A stretch of DNA of 64,000 bases, taken from assembly GCF_030445035.2 (NCBI RefSeq), contig NC_080695.1:1395531-1459530 (forward strand), in the 5' to 3' direction. The translations under genes and the position numbers were made by a program. Under the pieces are notes generated by a model that was given only the letters and a program-made list of their open reading frames with translations, had not been told where the DNA came from and ran no database searches. Shown in pieces: positions 11,161 through 22,780 of the stretch. This stretch comes from Dasypus novemcinctus. Lineage: Eukaryota > Chordata > Mammalia > Cingulata > Dasypodidae. Position 1 is the first letter of the stretch. Every line of letters begins with the position of its first letter.

Positions 11161-12840
11161 AACCCTCAGCCCCGACGTGCCGGCGGCTCTGCCCTCCGGA
11201 TGAGCCCCGGCAGCCTCACCCCACCTGGGAGAGGGGTCTCCGGGGGGCCAGACGTCCAGGGGAATCCACGGGGGCTGCGGGGAAGCCCGGCTTGGGGCGG
11301 AAGTGTGCGGAGCCGCTGCTGCCAGTCGCCTCGGGCAGGGTCCACGCCACGGCAGGTCTCTGGGTGAGGGAGGGGCGGGGCGGCCGCTCGTGGGGACACG
11401 GAGCCCCCAGGGGTCCTGGGAGCGAAGATCCTAGGAGGAGCAAGGAGGGACCCCTGCCCAGCTCGGCTGCCCCTGGCCGGAGGACAGCGGCCTTCTCCCA
11501 AGGACGCGTCCAGGCTGGACCCCTCGAGGGCCGTGGAGGCGCCGGCAGGGTCAGGAGGCTCGGCCGGCCTCGCGGGGGGCGTGGCGCTGCTTTGGGGGCC
11601 TGGAAATGGAGGGGTGGGAGCGGGACATGAGGAGGCTTCGGCCCACCTCGCCGGCTTTGCAGAGCGGGGAGGGGGCTCCGAGCAGGGGCTCTGGAAGCCG
11701 CTGGAGAAGGCGAGCCGCAGGGCCTCCCCTTGACCCCGGAGCAACCAGCCCGCTGAAGCGCCGCTTCCGGCCCCGCCAAACCGCCGCTGGTCCAGCCGCC
11801 AGGGCGCCCTCCCCGCGCCCGCCCCGCCCCCGAGGACACGAGGCCTGGTCTTCAGGAGACCCCAGTCACCACCGCAGGGACGGACGCCAGACGGGCGGGC
11901 CTCCAGGAGGCTCAGGGCACGCGAGAGCATCCCTGCGGCCCCGGGGTCCAGCGCGACGGAGGACGACGCTGCGCGGGGCTGCGAGTCAGGACGGCTCCGG
12001 AGGGCGCGGGGGTCGGGGCGCGCCCGTCCTCGCCTGGGCCCATGGTCCCGGAAGGCGTCCATCGGCGAGGGCCTGTGGAGCTGCGCCGTGCTGGCTCCGG
12101 GTTATGCAATAAAAATCCGATTTTGTCCATTGTTTTGTTTAAAAATAAACTTTTTTTCACAGTCGTTTCAGATTTAGAGGGAAATTACAGAGAAGTCCAG
12201 CGTTCCCATGGACGCCCTCCCCACCAAACGCAGAGTTCCCCACTTGCCTACAGCCGGCGCATGCGGCATGTTCGTCCCGCGGGTGTGTTGGGAGCAGGGT
12301 CGGGGCCGGGACGGGGTCCTGTCTCGGGTCTAGGTCAACCCTGACCCTGACCCTGACCCTAGCCCAAACCCGAACCCCCTGGACTTGGGCAGGCGCAGGC
12401 TGTCGCCATCCGCTGATCCGGGCGCAGGCCGGGCGGTTTCGAGGGCCCCCACCGCCCCTGCCCAGGGGCACGTTTGGGCACGAGGACAGCACAGGCTTTC
12501 CTGGAGCGGGCGTTGCCTGGGGATCCCAGCGCCAGAGCAGCCCCTCCCTCTCCGCAGCCCTCACCCGGGTGCCCAGAGCTCCGTGGGTGCCTGGCGGGGC
12601 CCTGGGTCCTGGGACCACGCAGGCCTGGAGCGGCCCCCACCCGGGCCCTGGGGGCCGCCGTCCTCCGCCGACCCCGGCCAGCGCGTCCGGGCCGGCAGCT
12701 CCCGAGCAGCCGGGCAGCGTCCACCGCAGACAGTGGGCCGAGCCCAGCACGCAGCCCCAGACCAGCCTCGAGCTCCCCCGGGCGCTGCCGGCGGTCCTGG
12801 TCACGTGGGCCGTGGCTTCAGCGCTGTCCCCGAGACCCCA
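11161..12840. other. GC-rich intergenic DNA, no gene seen
   Basis: No coding exon recognised. An AT-rich piece at 12105-12235 ('aaaaataaactttttttcac' then 'tcagatttagagggaaatta') resembles the antisense of an L1 3' region. A telomere-like hexamer tract lies at 12337-12378. Confidence 0.55.
12337..12378. repeat. Telomere-like variant hexamer tract
   Basis: Three copies of CCCTGA are followed in register by CCCTAG, CCCAAA and CCCGAA. All are one or two substitutions from the telomeric CCCTAA, and the six-base phase is kept for about 40 bp. Confidence 0.6.
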
Positions 12841-13210
12841 GCCCAAGCCCTCACCCCAGGCCCATGCACGGGGTCACTGCAATGGAGCTGGTTAAAACGA
12901 GGCCCGTGGGGTCGGGGCGGCCCCGTCCACCACAACCAATGTCCTTGGACACGGACACACAGGGGCGGCCAGGGCCGGCGTGGCAGGGACCCAAGACGGC
13001 GGCCACCAGCCGAGGGACGGCGGGGTGATGCGGCCCCCAGAAGCTGGGAGAGGCGGGGCCCCCGGTGCCCACGCAGCGAGCACCCCCTGCCGCCCCACGG
13101 CTGGACGTCTGGCCTCCAGCGCTGGGAGAGAACCAGGCCTGTCGCCTGGAGCCGGCGCCTGTGGGGCTCTGGTGCAGCGGCCCCGACGCCCAAGCACAGC
13201 CCACGGCAGC
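12840..13210 (+). repeat. Old interspersed repeat, GC-shifted (same family as 28150)
   Basis: Carries 'gttaaaacgaggcc', 'caatgtccttggacacgg', 'cccccagaagctgggagagg' and 'tctggcctccagcgctggga' in the same order as the copies at 28150 and 50590. Heavily CpG- and GC-enriched. Confidence 0.6.
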
Positions 13211-14590
13211 CACGCACCCTGCGCCGTGCCAAGCAAGGCATGAGCCCGCTGACACGAACCCGCCCGACTCAGCCCTTTGGGGCCCCACACACTTCTGCCC
13301 CGGGCCTCTTCTGAAAGGTTCTGTGCCCGTGGCAACGCTGCTCCCACGAGCCAGCATCTTGGATGAGCAGACGCTCAGCCCTTCAAGTTCAGGGTAGAAA
13401 TCAAACTTGGCGCCACCGCAGCGGCAAGTCCCCCCACGGCCCGCCCCACCCCACGGGTGTCCTCCCACCTGCGCCCGCCACCCACGGCTCTGCGCCCACC
13501 AGCCTGGCCTCGGGCAGGGCCCTCACGTGTCCAGGCCGCTGCGCTGTCCCTGCTCCTGAGGTCGCTTGCGGGCGCACCCCGGAGCCGGGCGCCTTCGGCA
13601 ACAGGGGGTCACAGCGGCTGCTGGGCCATCACTCAGGCTCGCGTCCACAGCTGGAGGGACCCAGGCCCCTCGCCCGCTTCCTTCCATGGGGCACAGCCTC
13701 GCGCGCAGGAAGCCGGGGTCTCAGGCCTCCCCTCCCCTCCCTCTGCACCCTGGAGCCCGGGGCCCTCAGCCCACACTCCCCTGTTTGCAGGTGGGACCCT
13801 GGGGCCAGGGGGCTCGCGCACAGGAGGCCCTGGCCCGGCAGCTGCGGGTGCCACTCGCGGTCACGAGCTCCCTGCCCGCTGCAGCCCCTGCTTCCCAGCC
13901 CCGGCCCGGCCTCCAGGGTCAGCAGGGGTCCAGGCCGGGGCTGGACGCTGAGCAGCTGCTCTGCCCCCGCCGGCCTCCATGTCCCTAGGGCCTCCCCGAG
14001 CACGGCCAAGGCAGAGGCGGCCGCTGGACCTGGGACACCCAGCGGGAGCCACACAGGGCGCTGGACGCGGAGGGCCGAGGGAGGCGGCGCTCCAGCCAGG
14101 AGACCGGGCACCCCATGGGGGCCCACACGTGTCCAGGCAGAGCCGCGGAGAAGGCGGCACACGTGGAGCAGGCCTGCGGGGCCTGCACGTGAGTCCACGC
14201 ACGTCTCCGTGCCCGGGTGTGTGCGCGCGTGTGTGTCTGTGTGAGCCGCAGGGGTGGTCCCGGGGGCTCAGCGCCCCCTCCCCTGCCTGGGCCTCGGGCT
14301 CCAGGCTGCTCCTGCCAGCAGTGGCCGTCACGGGGCAGGGGCAGCTGCCGGGGCCCTCACAGGGGAGGGGGCGCACAGGCGCACGCCGTCCCCCAGCCCG
14401 CGCCTCCCCCGTGCAGGGGTGGCGGTCCCAAGGCCCAGCGGAGGGCAGAGGGGTCTGCAGACCCCACCCAGCCGGCCTCTCCCTGCTCGCCCACACCGTG
14501 GCGGCTCGGACCCTCATCTCCGGGAGCCCCTGCCTGCGTCCCCTGCAGCCGCTGTGGCAAACACCCCAGCAGGTGGCTTAAAGCAGCGGA
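13211..14590. other. GC-rich intergenic DNA, no gene seen
   Basis: Long overlapping frames on both strands with Pro/Gly/Ala/Arg-rich composition, no conserved domain and no credible splice structure. I see nothing else. Confidence 0.6.
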
Positions 14591-14599
14591 CGCCAGAGG

Positions 14600-15205
14600 C
14601 TCAGGTCAGGCGAGGCGCAGCCGTGTCTGCGTGTCTGTCTGCGTGTTTGCACGTCTGCATGTCTGTGTGTCTGCGCATCTGACTGCACATCTGCATGTCT
14701 GCGTGTCTGTCTGCACATCTGTGTGTCTGTCTGCATGTCTGTCTGTGTGTCTGTGTGTCTGCGTGTCTGTCTTCATGTCTGTGTGACTGCATGTCTGCAT
14801 GTCTGTGTGTCTGTGTGCGTGTCTGTGTGTCTGTGTGTCTGCATGTCTGTGTGTCTGCATGTCTTCGTGTCTGTGTGTCTGTCTGCATATCTGCATGTCT
14901 GTCTGAGTGTCTGTATCTGCGTGTCTGTCTTCATGTCTGTGTGACTGCATGTCTGCATGTCTGTGCGTCTGTGTGCATGTGTGTGTTTATGTGTCTGCAT
15001 GTCTCTGTGTCTGCATGTCTTCGTGTCTGTCTGCAGGTCTGTGTGTCTGTCTGTGTGTCTGCGTGTCTGCGTGTCTGTGTGTCTGCATGTCTCTGTGTCT
15101 GCATGTCTGCGTGTCTGTCTGCAGGTCTGTGTGTCTGTCTGTGTGTCTGCGTGTCTGCGTGTCTGCGTGTCTGTGTGTCTGCGTGTCTGTGTGGCTGTCT
15201 GCTGC
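14600..15205. repeat. Octamer array 'tgtctgNN'
   Basis: About 600 bp of near-perfect eight-base units of the form TGTCTGCG, TGTCTGTG or TGTCTGCA, with longer segments duplicated (the block at about 14760-14800 recurs at about 14920-14965). It reads as Cys/Val/Ser-rich on the plus strand and His/Thr/Asp-rich on the minus strand. No gene is inferred. Confidence 0.95.
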
Positions 15206-15209
15206 TCTC

Positions 15210-17165
15210 CTCTTACAGACTCAGCATCGCTGTCGGGGCCCTAATTCCAGGTCCTTCCACCACGACTGACTCTGAGTTCCTGCGAGGACCGAGTTTGGGG
15301 GGTGCCGTTCGCCCCGCGCCCCTCGACCAGCACCCTGTGTCTGTCTCCCCATGATGCCCGGGACCAGGAGAGGGGAGGGTCCGCAGCAAGACCCCGAGCC
15401 GCCCACCTCGCCTTCCGGGCAGGGCGGGCCTCGTTCCGCCCGAGACCCCCGGCCCCAGCAGCGCAGCGGGTCCTCTGACCCTGGGCACTCCACGGGCCGC
15501 CGCGTCGGGCAGCCCTTGCTCAGGCCTCAGGTGAAACCGCAGCTGCTGCGCAGCCCTCGCGCCCACGCGCCGCTGCCCTCGAGGCGCTCCTGCGGCCCCC
15601 GGTCCTGGCGCTCAGCCCCACCTCACTTTCCAAGGTCAGGCCTGGGTGCGGGGGCTGCGCCTGGGGCGGCCGGGCACGTTTTCAGTGAGGCCCCTCCAGG
15701 GGCGGGCAGCCCAGGCCCCGCACCCCTGCCCGCCGCCAAGCCCCCTCCCCTCCCCGGCCAGGCTGCGGGCCGGGACAGCCACCAGCCCCCGCCCCGGCCG
15801 GCCCCCGACTCCTCCCTCATCCCTTCCTGACCGACAAGCCCACCAGCCCCCCGGGTGGGCCTACGCCCCCACCCCAACGGAGCCCCGGAGGCTGCTCCTC
15901 GTCCCTGCGTCCTGGCACGGGGTTGGGGTCCCCACTCAGCCGAGAGGACGGAGGCTCGGCCCTGAGGGGGCCGTGGGCCTGGGTGAGGCCAGAGCCAGGC
16001 TGAGCCGGGGGGCTTGGGGTGCAGCCCTGTCCAGGGCCCCCCCAAGGCCGCGCTGCCCCAGGCCCTCTCCCCGGTGAGGGCCTGTCCTCGGAGAAGCTCT
16101 CGGTTCCCACCACCCCAGGGTCTCCTGGCACACCCCCCCCAGGCTCCCCACGCCCCCCCCCAGGTTCTGAGCTCCCCACGGCACCAGGCAGCCCCCAGAG
16201 TAGGGGGTCACCCCCCCAGGGCTGAGGAAGGGGTCCCTGCGGGAACAGGCAGCCTGCTTAGGAAACAAGCCCATCGCCCCAGCACCTCCCTGGAGAACCG
16301 CGCCCGCCTCCACCCGGCGCCGTCCTCCCGCGCCCCCGCCCCGCTCCGGCTCCCATCCGCCTCTACGAGCGCGGCACTGACACCCCACTCTCGCTTCAGT
16401 CCTTTCCATGTGCATTCATTAAGCGCCTGCTGTGTGTGCAGCCGGCCCGGTCCCTCCCCGACGCCGGCAGCCCCCCGGCGTGCACGCCGCCCCAGCCCCC
16501 GGGGGCCTCCTCTGCGCCTCCTGCCCAGCCTCAGTGCCACCCCGGCCCACCCACGGGAACGGTGACCTTGGTGACGTTCCAAGGGACCCCTCCCCTGCAC
16601 CCCCTCTTTTACTACAGTCGCGACCAGAAACGCCTCTTAGGACGGGGCTCGGGGGTTGAGCTCCCAACTTGGTCCGTCGGGCCTCCTGCCCCCCCATACA
16701 CCGTCCCACCTTCCACACCCCCAAAGCCCCCCTCGGTGGATCCCCGCCTGGAAGGGACCATCCTGCGCCCACACTGCCCACCAGCTCGTTGCCATGAGCA
16801 CCTTGGGGGTCCCTCCGTCCCCCCAACAATAGGGATGCGCAGGCAGCAAGGGGGCAGGACTCCACCTGAGGGCGGGGAGGGGGTGCAGGGCCACTGGGGC
16901 CTGGGGCAGGCACGGGGCAGGGGACACGGTGCAGTGCTGGCCGGCTGGGGCCCGGAGCTCCCTAGAGCCTGGAAGCCCAGGTGGGGGGCCTCAGCAGGTC
17001 CCCAGGGGGACGGCAGGCTGGCGCGACGTCGGCCACCTCCCACCTGCAGGCAGGCGAGCTCAGCGTCTCCCCAACCCAGCCAGAGCGCCCTGCGCCCCGC
17101 CGCAGCGCGGGAACGGCCCCCCACCTTCCAGAGGGCAAGTCGAGCCGGCCCCGCCCCGGGCGGAG
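15210..17165. other. GC-rich intergenic DNA, no gene seen
   Basis: Contains a C-rich tract near 16120-16170 and the segment 'cattcattaagcgcctgctgtgtgtgcag' near 16413, which resembles an old SINE or LINE motif. No coding exon recognised. Confidence 0.55.
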
Positions 17166-17169
17166 CGCT

Positions 17170-17620
17170 AAGGGCGCCCACGCGCTCCCCCTCTCCTCAC
17201 CTTTCCGTCAAGGAGGAATCACAGAAATGAAATGACCGCTGTCCATTCGGAACCCAAATTCCCTCTTGACCCTCTGATTTACAGATTACCGGAAAGTAAA
17301 CTCTACCGACCGCTCCCTGTGAAAGGCGGGTTTTCAGCGGGTTTATATAGCTGCCTTTGTTTATGTAAAACCAGAAGCCGCCTTCCGCGCCCCAGCCCCC
17401 TCCCCCCTCCACACTTGGTGGTGGGGATTATTTCACATGAAATACGTCTCCGTTGTCAGGGCCCCGTTCCGGAGCAAAAATGAATGCAGTAAATTCTGGA
17501 GAATTTGTTTAACCTATAACCTTAAAGAAATAAGTGTGGTGCTAAATGTTTTGGCACGCTCTGATGTATTTTTATAACACTTGGCAGGGCCGCTTTGGAG
17601 ACTGGGAGAAAATCTGCAAA
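17170..17620. promoter_or_regulatory. Candidate conserved non-coding element
   Basis: About 400 bp of distinctly AT-richer, non-repetitive DNA just before a tetramer array. Motifs include 'cctttgtttatgtaaaacc' (FOX and SOX-like), 'ggtttatatagctg' (TATA-like), 'attatttcacatgaaata', 'gtttaacctataacctta' and 'aaatgaatgcag'. The interval looks like a selected regulatory element of the SOX8 domain; the role is inferred. Confidence 0.4.
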
Positions 17621-17744
17621 TCCAAGGAGCTGCATGGTTGGGTTCGCTCCCTTGCTCCTCTCGACAGAAAAAAGTGTGAAGCCTCACAGTTCTATACAGC
17701 AAATCCACCCACTCTCTATCCTTCCTCCCTCCCTCTCTCCCTTC

Positions 17745-18440
17745 CTTCCCTCCACACACCCATCCAACCACCCATCCACCCTTTTGTCCACCCACCTATC
17801 CATCCATACATCCACCTACCCACCCATCCATCCACCCATCCACCCACGCATCCATTCATCCATCCTGCCATCCACCCACCCATCCATCTACCCATCCATC
17901 CATCCACCCATCCATTTACCCATCCACCCTTTCATCCATCCATCCAGCCATCCACCCATCCATCTATCCATCCACCCATCCATCCATCCACCCATCCATC
18001 CACCCATCCATCCATCCATCCATCCACCCATCCATTCACCCATCCACCCTTACATCCATCCAGCCATCCACCCATCCATCTATCCATCCACCCATCCATC
18101 CATCCATCCACCTTTACATCCATCCATCCATCCACCCATCCACCCTTTCATCCATCCATCCACCCATCCACCCTTTCATCCATCCAGCCAGCCATCCACC
18201 CATCCATCTGTCCATCCACCCATCCATCTATCCATCCACCTTTACATCCATCCATCCATCCACCCACCCATCCATCCACCCATCCATCCACCCACCCAAC
18301 CATCCATCCATCCACCCACCCATCCACCCATCCACCCTTACATCCATCCATCCATCCATCCACCCATCCATCCATCCATCCACCCATCCACCCATCCACC
18401 CTTTCATCTATCCATCCATCCATCCGCCCATCCTCTTTCC
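17745..18440. repeat. CATC/CACC tetranucleotide array
   Basis: About 700 bp of CATC and CACC tetramers with longer duplicated blocks (for example 'acccttacatccatcc' and 'accctttcatccatcc' segments). All three plus frames read as Ile-His-Pro-Ser repeats, so the open frames through it are artefacts. Confidence 0.96.
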
Positions 18441-19568
18441 TGTCCTCCCTCTCTAGCCAGGATGGTTGCAGATGAACAAGGTGATAAACCACGCAGCCTC
18501 CAGGCCACCCTGGAGGGGGACAGCAGTGGGGAGGGACAGGCTTCATCACATGCCCAGCTCTGCGACCCCGGTGAATCAGGAGGGACGGCTGCCAGAAGGA
18601 GGAGGAGTCAGAGAGGCTCTGCCGCACGCCGGGCCCCCACGGAGGCGACACGCCCCACAGCCCTGCCGCTGCAGGGCGGAGCTGGCTTTCCCTCTGGCAA
18701 GCGAGGGGGTTTGGAAGGCGACGGGCAGAGGCCCATGCCAGCTCCCTGCAGCGACGCATCTTGTAGGAGTCGCGTTTTCTAGCTCCGGGATGGATTTGGG
18801 CCTGGGCAACCATCCCCCAGCAAGACCATCCCCACAGCCATCGGCCACCAGGGCCCGGGGAGCCCCAGACACTTGGGAACTGGACCCGCCTGAGCAGCAA
18901 GGAGATGGCGGGTAGCCTCGAGGGCAGCCGAGGTCCCTCAGAGCAGGGGGCCCCCCCGAGGCCCCTGGCCTGACCGCGGAGAGCGGGACTGCGGGACCTG
19001 GGGGCCAGGGGGACACTGAGGGCGGCCGTCCCCTGGCCACCCCTGCCAACCGGCAAGGACAGGATGGCTCGCTGGCCAGGTCCACAGTCCCAGCTTTGAA
19101 TCCTGCTCTGCTCTCCGCCCAGGGCTGTGAAATGCCTGCCCGCCCCTGGCCTCAGCTTCCGCATCCCAGCCATGGGGTCCCAGGGGCGGCTCCCCGTGGG
19201 ACGGCACAAGAGCAAATGAATGACGGCAAAGGCAAGCCGCGCACCAACAGCCCTCCCCCGGGCCCCCGGCCCCCAGGTCCCCCCCAGCGGTCCCTGGCCG
19301 GGCTGGAGCATAGCCGTTCTGCAAACTGAGTCCTGGTCGGAAGAAGGCAGCGGGGTCTCCCCCACCGGGTGTCGGCAGAACCAAACAGCGGCCCCGCTCT
19401 GCGGGCTGCGTGGGCAGGGGGCTCACCCGCATGCCGCGGCCCCCACCCCTGCCAGCCGGAGCGGCCCAAGGCCCCGCCAGGCTCCCGCCCGCCCTCCTGG
19501 GCACTCCCTCGCCACGAGGGCGCAGCCGGCGCCACCTCCCCTGAGTCAATATTGAGCCAGGCCGGGGC

Positions 19569-19583
19569 GGGGGGGGGGGGGGG
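19569..19583. repeat. Homopolymeric run of 15 G
   Basis: Fifteen consecutive G on the plus strand flanked by further G-rich sequence. Length is prone to polymerase slippage and sequencing error. Confidence 0.9.
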
Positions 19584-20359
19584 CCTCGGTCTGCTCACAA
19601 ACGCCTGCTGTGCACACTCCCCGGGGCCCCAGAAACAAACGTCCGAGCAGGGCAGGCAGCCACCCTCCTCGGCAAGCGCGCTCACGGCTACGTTTGCAGA
19701 AGAAGTTTTACTCCCCCCACGCAGGCCACGCCGGCAAGCAGCTTTTGAAGGGAAAAAGCCCGAGGCATGAACACCCGCCAGGAGCGTGAAGCTCGCCCGG
19801 GTGCTGGCCCCGCTCGCCCGGCAGCGCGGAGCCAGGGGCGGAACATTCTGGGCCAGCGTCCCCCCTGTGGCTGCTCCTCCCGGCGGGGCGTGCTGTGCGG
19901 TTTGCACAGGGTTTCCGTGCCAAGATGCGATTGCGGGAGGGTCGGGTGGGAAGAAGACTGCCCTCTTTGTGCCCACGCCGTAAAGGGTGGGCTCCAGGAG
20001 TGAAGCCGGGTGGGTGCGTCCACACCGAGGGGCCAGGGCCAGGGCCAGGGACGGCGGAGCGGGCCAGAGACCCTGCCCTTCCCGCAGCCCCACGCGCCGC
20101 GCCCCACGCGGCGGAGCAGCCAACGGGCTCTGCAGAGGCTGCGTCTGCCTGTCCGACCCTCACGGCCAAGGGCACCCCTTACCCCCCACTGGTTTCGCCC
20201 AAGGACGGGGTGCATTGACTAGCAGGAGGCACAGAGGATTCGTGTTTGCACTCTGGGAGCTCCAGAACCTTCTATCCTGGGAACCCTGCGGCACGTGCCC
20301 CTGGAGCTCCTGACTCGGCAGGACGCGGGGTGCGAGGGGCTCCCCCACCGCCCAAGGGG

Positions 20360-20470
20360 TGCTGGTGCAGCGTCTGGGCGGGGCAGGTCACCTCCCCGTG
20401 CCTCGATTTCCCCATCTGTTAAATGGGGTCCCCGGCACCCCGCACAGACTCCTGTGGGAAGGGCTTAGGG
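20360..20470 (-). repeat. MIR-like SINE fragment
   Basis: The plus strand holds 'gtcacctccccgtgcctcg' followed by 'tttccccatctgttaaatgggg', the typical antisense MIR core. Confidence 0.65.
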
Positions 20471-22024
20471 CACGCGCGGGCTGGAGCGAGCTCCCGTACT
20501 CCACGCTCTGCTGTCATCAGCCGAGCGGCGAACCGCATCCAGGGACGGAGGTGACGGCGTGGACGCGCAGCCCTGGCCAGCAGCGCCCAGGCCAGTCCCG
20601 GGAGACGCCCCACCTCCCGCCCCTGCCGTGGGGCGAGCGCGGTGCCCCCCAGGTCCCTGCAGGCACATCCCCTGCAGGACGGGGGGGCCTGGCCAGGTCT
20701 GCAGCCGCTGCCCGCTGGGGGCTGGGCCTCGCTGGGGGCCGCCGTCCCCTTGGACTTGGCCCGCGGGTGGAGCCCACCACCCCACAAGGAGGCCCGACAG
20801 CCGGCACGTCCGACACTCTGGAAAACCACTTTTGGGCGGGCTCTTTCCACAGAAAGCGGAGGGTGGCTGGGAGGGGGCTCCTGGGTCCCGGGTGGGCTTA
20901 GAGTGGGCTGGTGGGGGGCCTTGTGCGGGCAGCGCCTGAGGGGCACGGCCAGCACGGGTCCGGCCCGGGCCTCCCTCTCTCAGAGGGGCTCTCTGCCCGC
21001 ACCTCGGTCCCCCGCGTGGGGTCGCTCCGGCTGAACCCCAGGACACTCACCTGTCCGTGCCGCAGGCGCCACGCCCTCCTGGCCCTCTGGCCGCCGCTCC
21101 TCTCTGCCCAGGCCCGCTCTGGCGCTCTCTGTGCCAGGACAATGCCCGCAGCCGCTCCCGCCCCACCCCTCAGCCCGGCCCGGGGGTCCCGCCTGCAGGC
21201 CAGCCCCACCCTGACCAGGGACTGTCATTTCTCCCGTCCACGGCAGTCCCCCAGCCTGGGAAGGCCGACCCCAGGACGCAGGGCCTTTTGACCGCTTTGG
21301 GCCCCGCTCCTGGACGCGCACCTGCCGCTGGTCCCGCAGCCTCCTCCTCCGACAGTGTCGCCCGTCCTCACCGATGGGCGGCCGCGTTGGCCTGCGAGCA
21401 GTTTGGAAAAGGCGGCTTTCTTTAAGTGAACACTGTGTGGGATGGGGATGAGGGGGGCCCGTGTTTGGGGCCGTGTCAACCTTCACTGGCCTCCACCCCT
21501 CGGGGGACACTGCAGGGCCCTGTGGGCCCCCAGGCAGGGCTCAGAGCCGCGTCCGAGGCCCCGCCGAGCTGCCAGCTCCGCGTCCCGTGGCGCCACGCTG
21601 GCCACCCGGCCCCAGCGGACGGAGCCTGCGGGCGAGCAGGTCTGCTGGCCACACTGTCCACTAGCAGGGCAGCTCAGGGCGCGAGCCCGAGGAGGACACG
21701 GGTGGCCTGGATTTGAGCAGCCCCAGGGCAGGCTCTTGGGGTCCTGGGGCCTTTGGGGCTCCCCCACGTGGCCTGGCTGCAAGGAGGGCGGCCCCGGGGG
21801 ACCGGCAGCCCCCCACTCAAGGGGCACCTGGCGTGCCGGCCCCTGCGTGGCCCCCTCCTGCCCCTCGAGGCCCGTCTGCAGGCGCAGGCCGTGCCCAAGG
21901 CCCCACCGCCGAGCCCCGAGCCAGGGGTGCTGGGCAGAAGGGGGGCCGCGGCCGGCCAGCCCACCCCCTCGGGGTCACACCCCGGCTGCGCCTGCGCCCC
22001 CACCCCCGCAGGCTCCCTCGCGCA

Positions 22025-22185
22025 GCTCAGGGGGTTTCCTGCAGGCGTTTCAGGGAAAATCAAATCCTCCTCGTGGAAAAGGAATCTGTCCAAAGGAGTT
22101 TTCCGAGCCGGGGTTAAAACACGTTGGGAAGCTCCAGGAGAGGAAATATGGTTTTGATTTTGCGGCGCAGGCCAGACCCCCCGAA
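22025..22185. promoter_or_regulatory. Candidate conserved non-coding element
   Basis: A non-repetitive island with 'agggaaaatcaaatcctcc', 'cgtggaaaaggaatctgtcc' and 'atatggttttgattttgcgg'. It contains GGAAA (NFAT/ETS-like) and TCAAA-type motifs. Supported only by composition. Confidence 0.3.
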
Positions 22186-22544
22186 TTTACCCCGTGCGGT
22201 TTGAAAGGCTGGTTTTGCCTGCGGCTTCCCAGGCCCAGGGGAGCTGGTGGGGCCTCGCGCTGGCACCACCGGCTCCAGGGACCCCGGCTCCCCGTCCGGC
22301 GGGTGTTGAAGGGGTGAGAGTGGGTGCTGGGGCCGCGGGAGCCCATGGGAGCCACCCTCTGGCCCTGGCCTGGACAGGACCCGCAGAGAGGGGGGCAGGT
22401 CACTCAACAGTAGCTCAGTCCAAATGCAGGAGCTGTCGGGAAGCAGGGAGGCCACCGACCGGCCAAGCACACCCCCGAGCTCGGGGACCCCCACGGAACT
22501 GAGACACGCTCCGCCCGGGCCCCTCCATCCCCCGGCGCTCCGTG

Positions 22545-22780
22545 GCGGGTGACACAGAGAGAGGATTTATTGTGGGAACTGGCGCACGTGGTTGTGGCCT
22601 GGCAAGTGTGAACCGTGTGGGGGCGGCCGGAGGCTGGAAAGTCGGGCGAGGCTGAGGCAGGCTCCTCCCCCCCCCCGAACCCCGGGTCTTTGCTGAGGCC
22701 CCCGCCCCCTGCAGGTTCATCCCTTTATTCGGGGGCCGCTGAGCGTGGACTTAGTTCTCCACAGCACCATCGGGGTCTCA
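22545..22780. repeat. Old interspersed repeat fragment
   Basis: The blocks 'agagaggatttattgtggga', 'actggcgcacgtggttgtgg' and 'cctggcaagtgtgaacc' match, in GC-shifted form, a common mammalian repeat with 'gagatttattataaggaattggctcacg' (recalled, family not assigned). The right boundary is uncertain. Confidence 0.45.

Larger units (their letters stand above)
18441..22020. other. Intergenic DNA with MIR-like pieces, no gene seen
   Basis: No exon recognised. A MIR-like segment is visible near 19070-19230, a run of 15 G at 19569-19583, and a MIR-like segment at 20360-20470. Open frames are compositional. Confidence 0.55.

Noticed and set aside
14600-15354. Cys/Val-rich 219-codon frame
   Set aside because: Octamer repeat read in frame; a cysteine-rich protein is not supported.
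17546-18782. Long Ile-His-Pro-Ser open frames (up to 395 codons)
   Set aside because: Produced by the CATC tetramer array, open in several frames at once.
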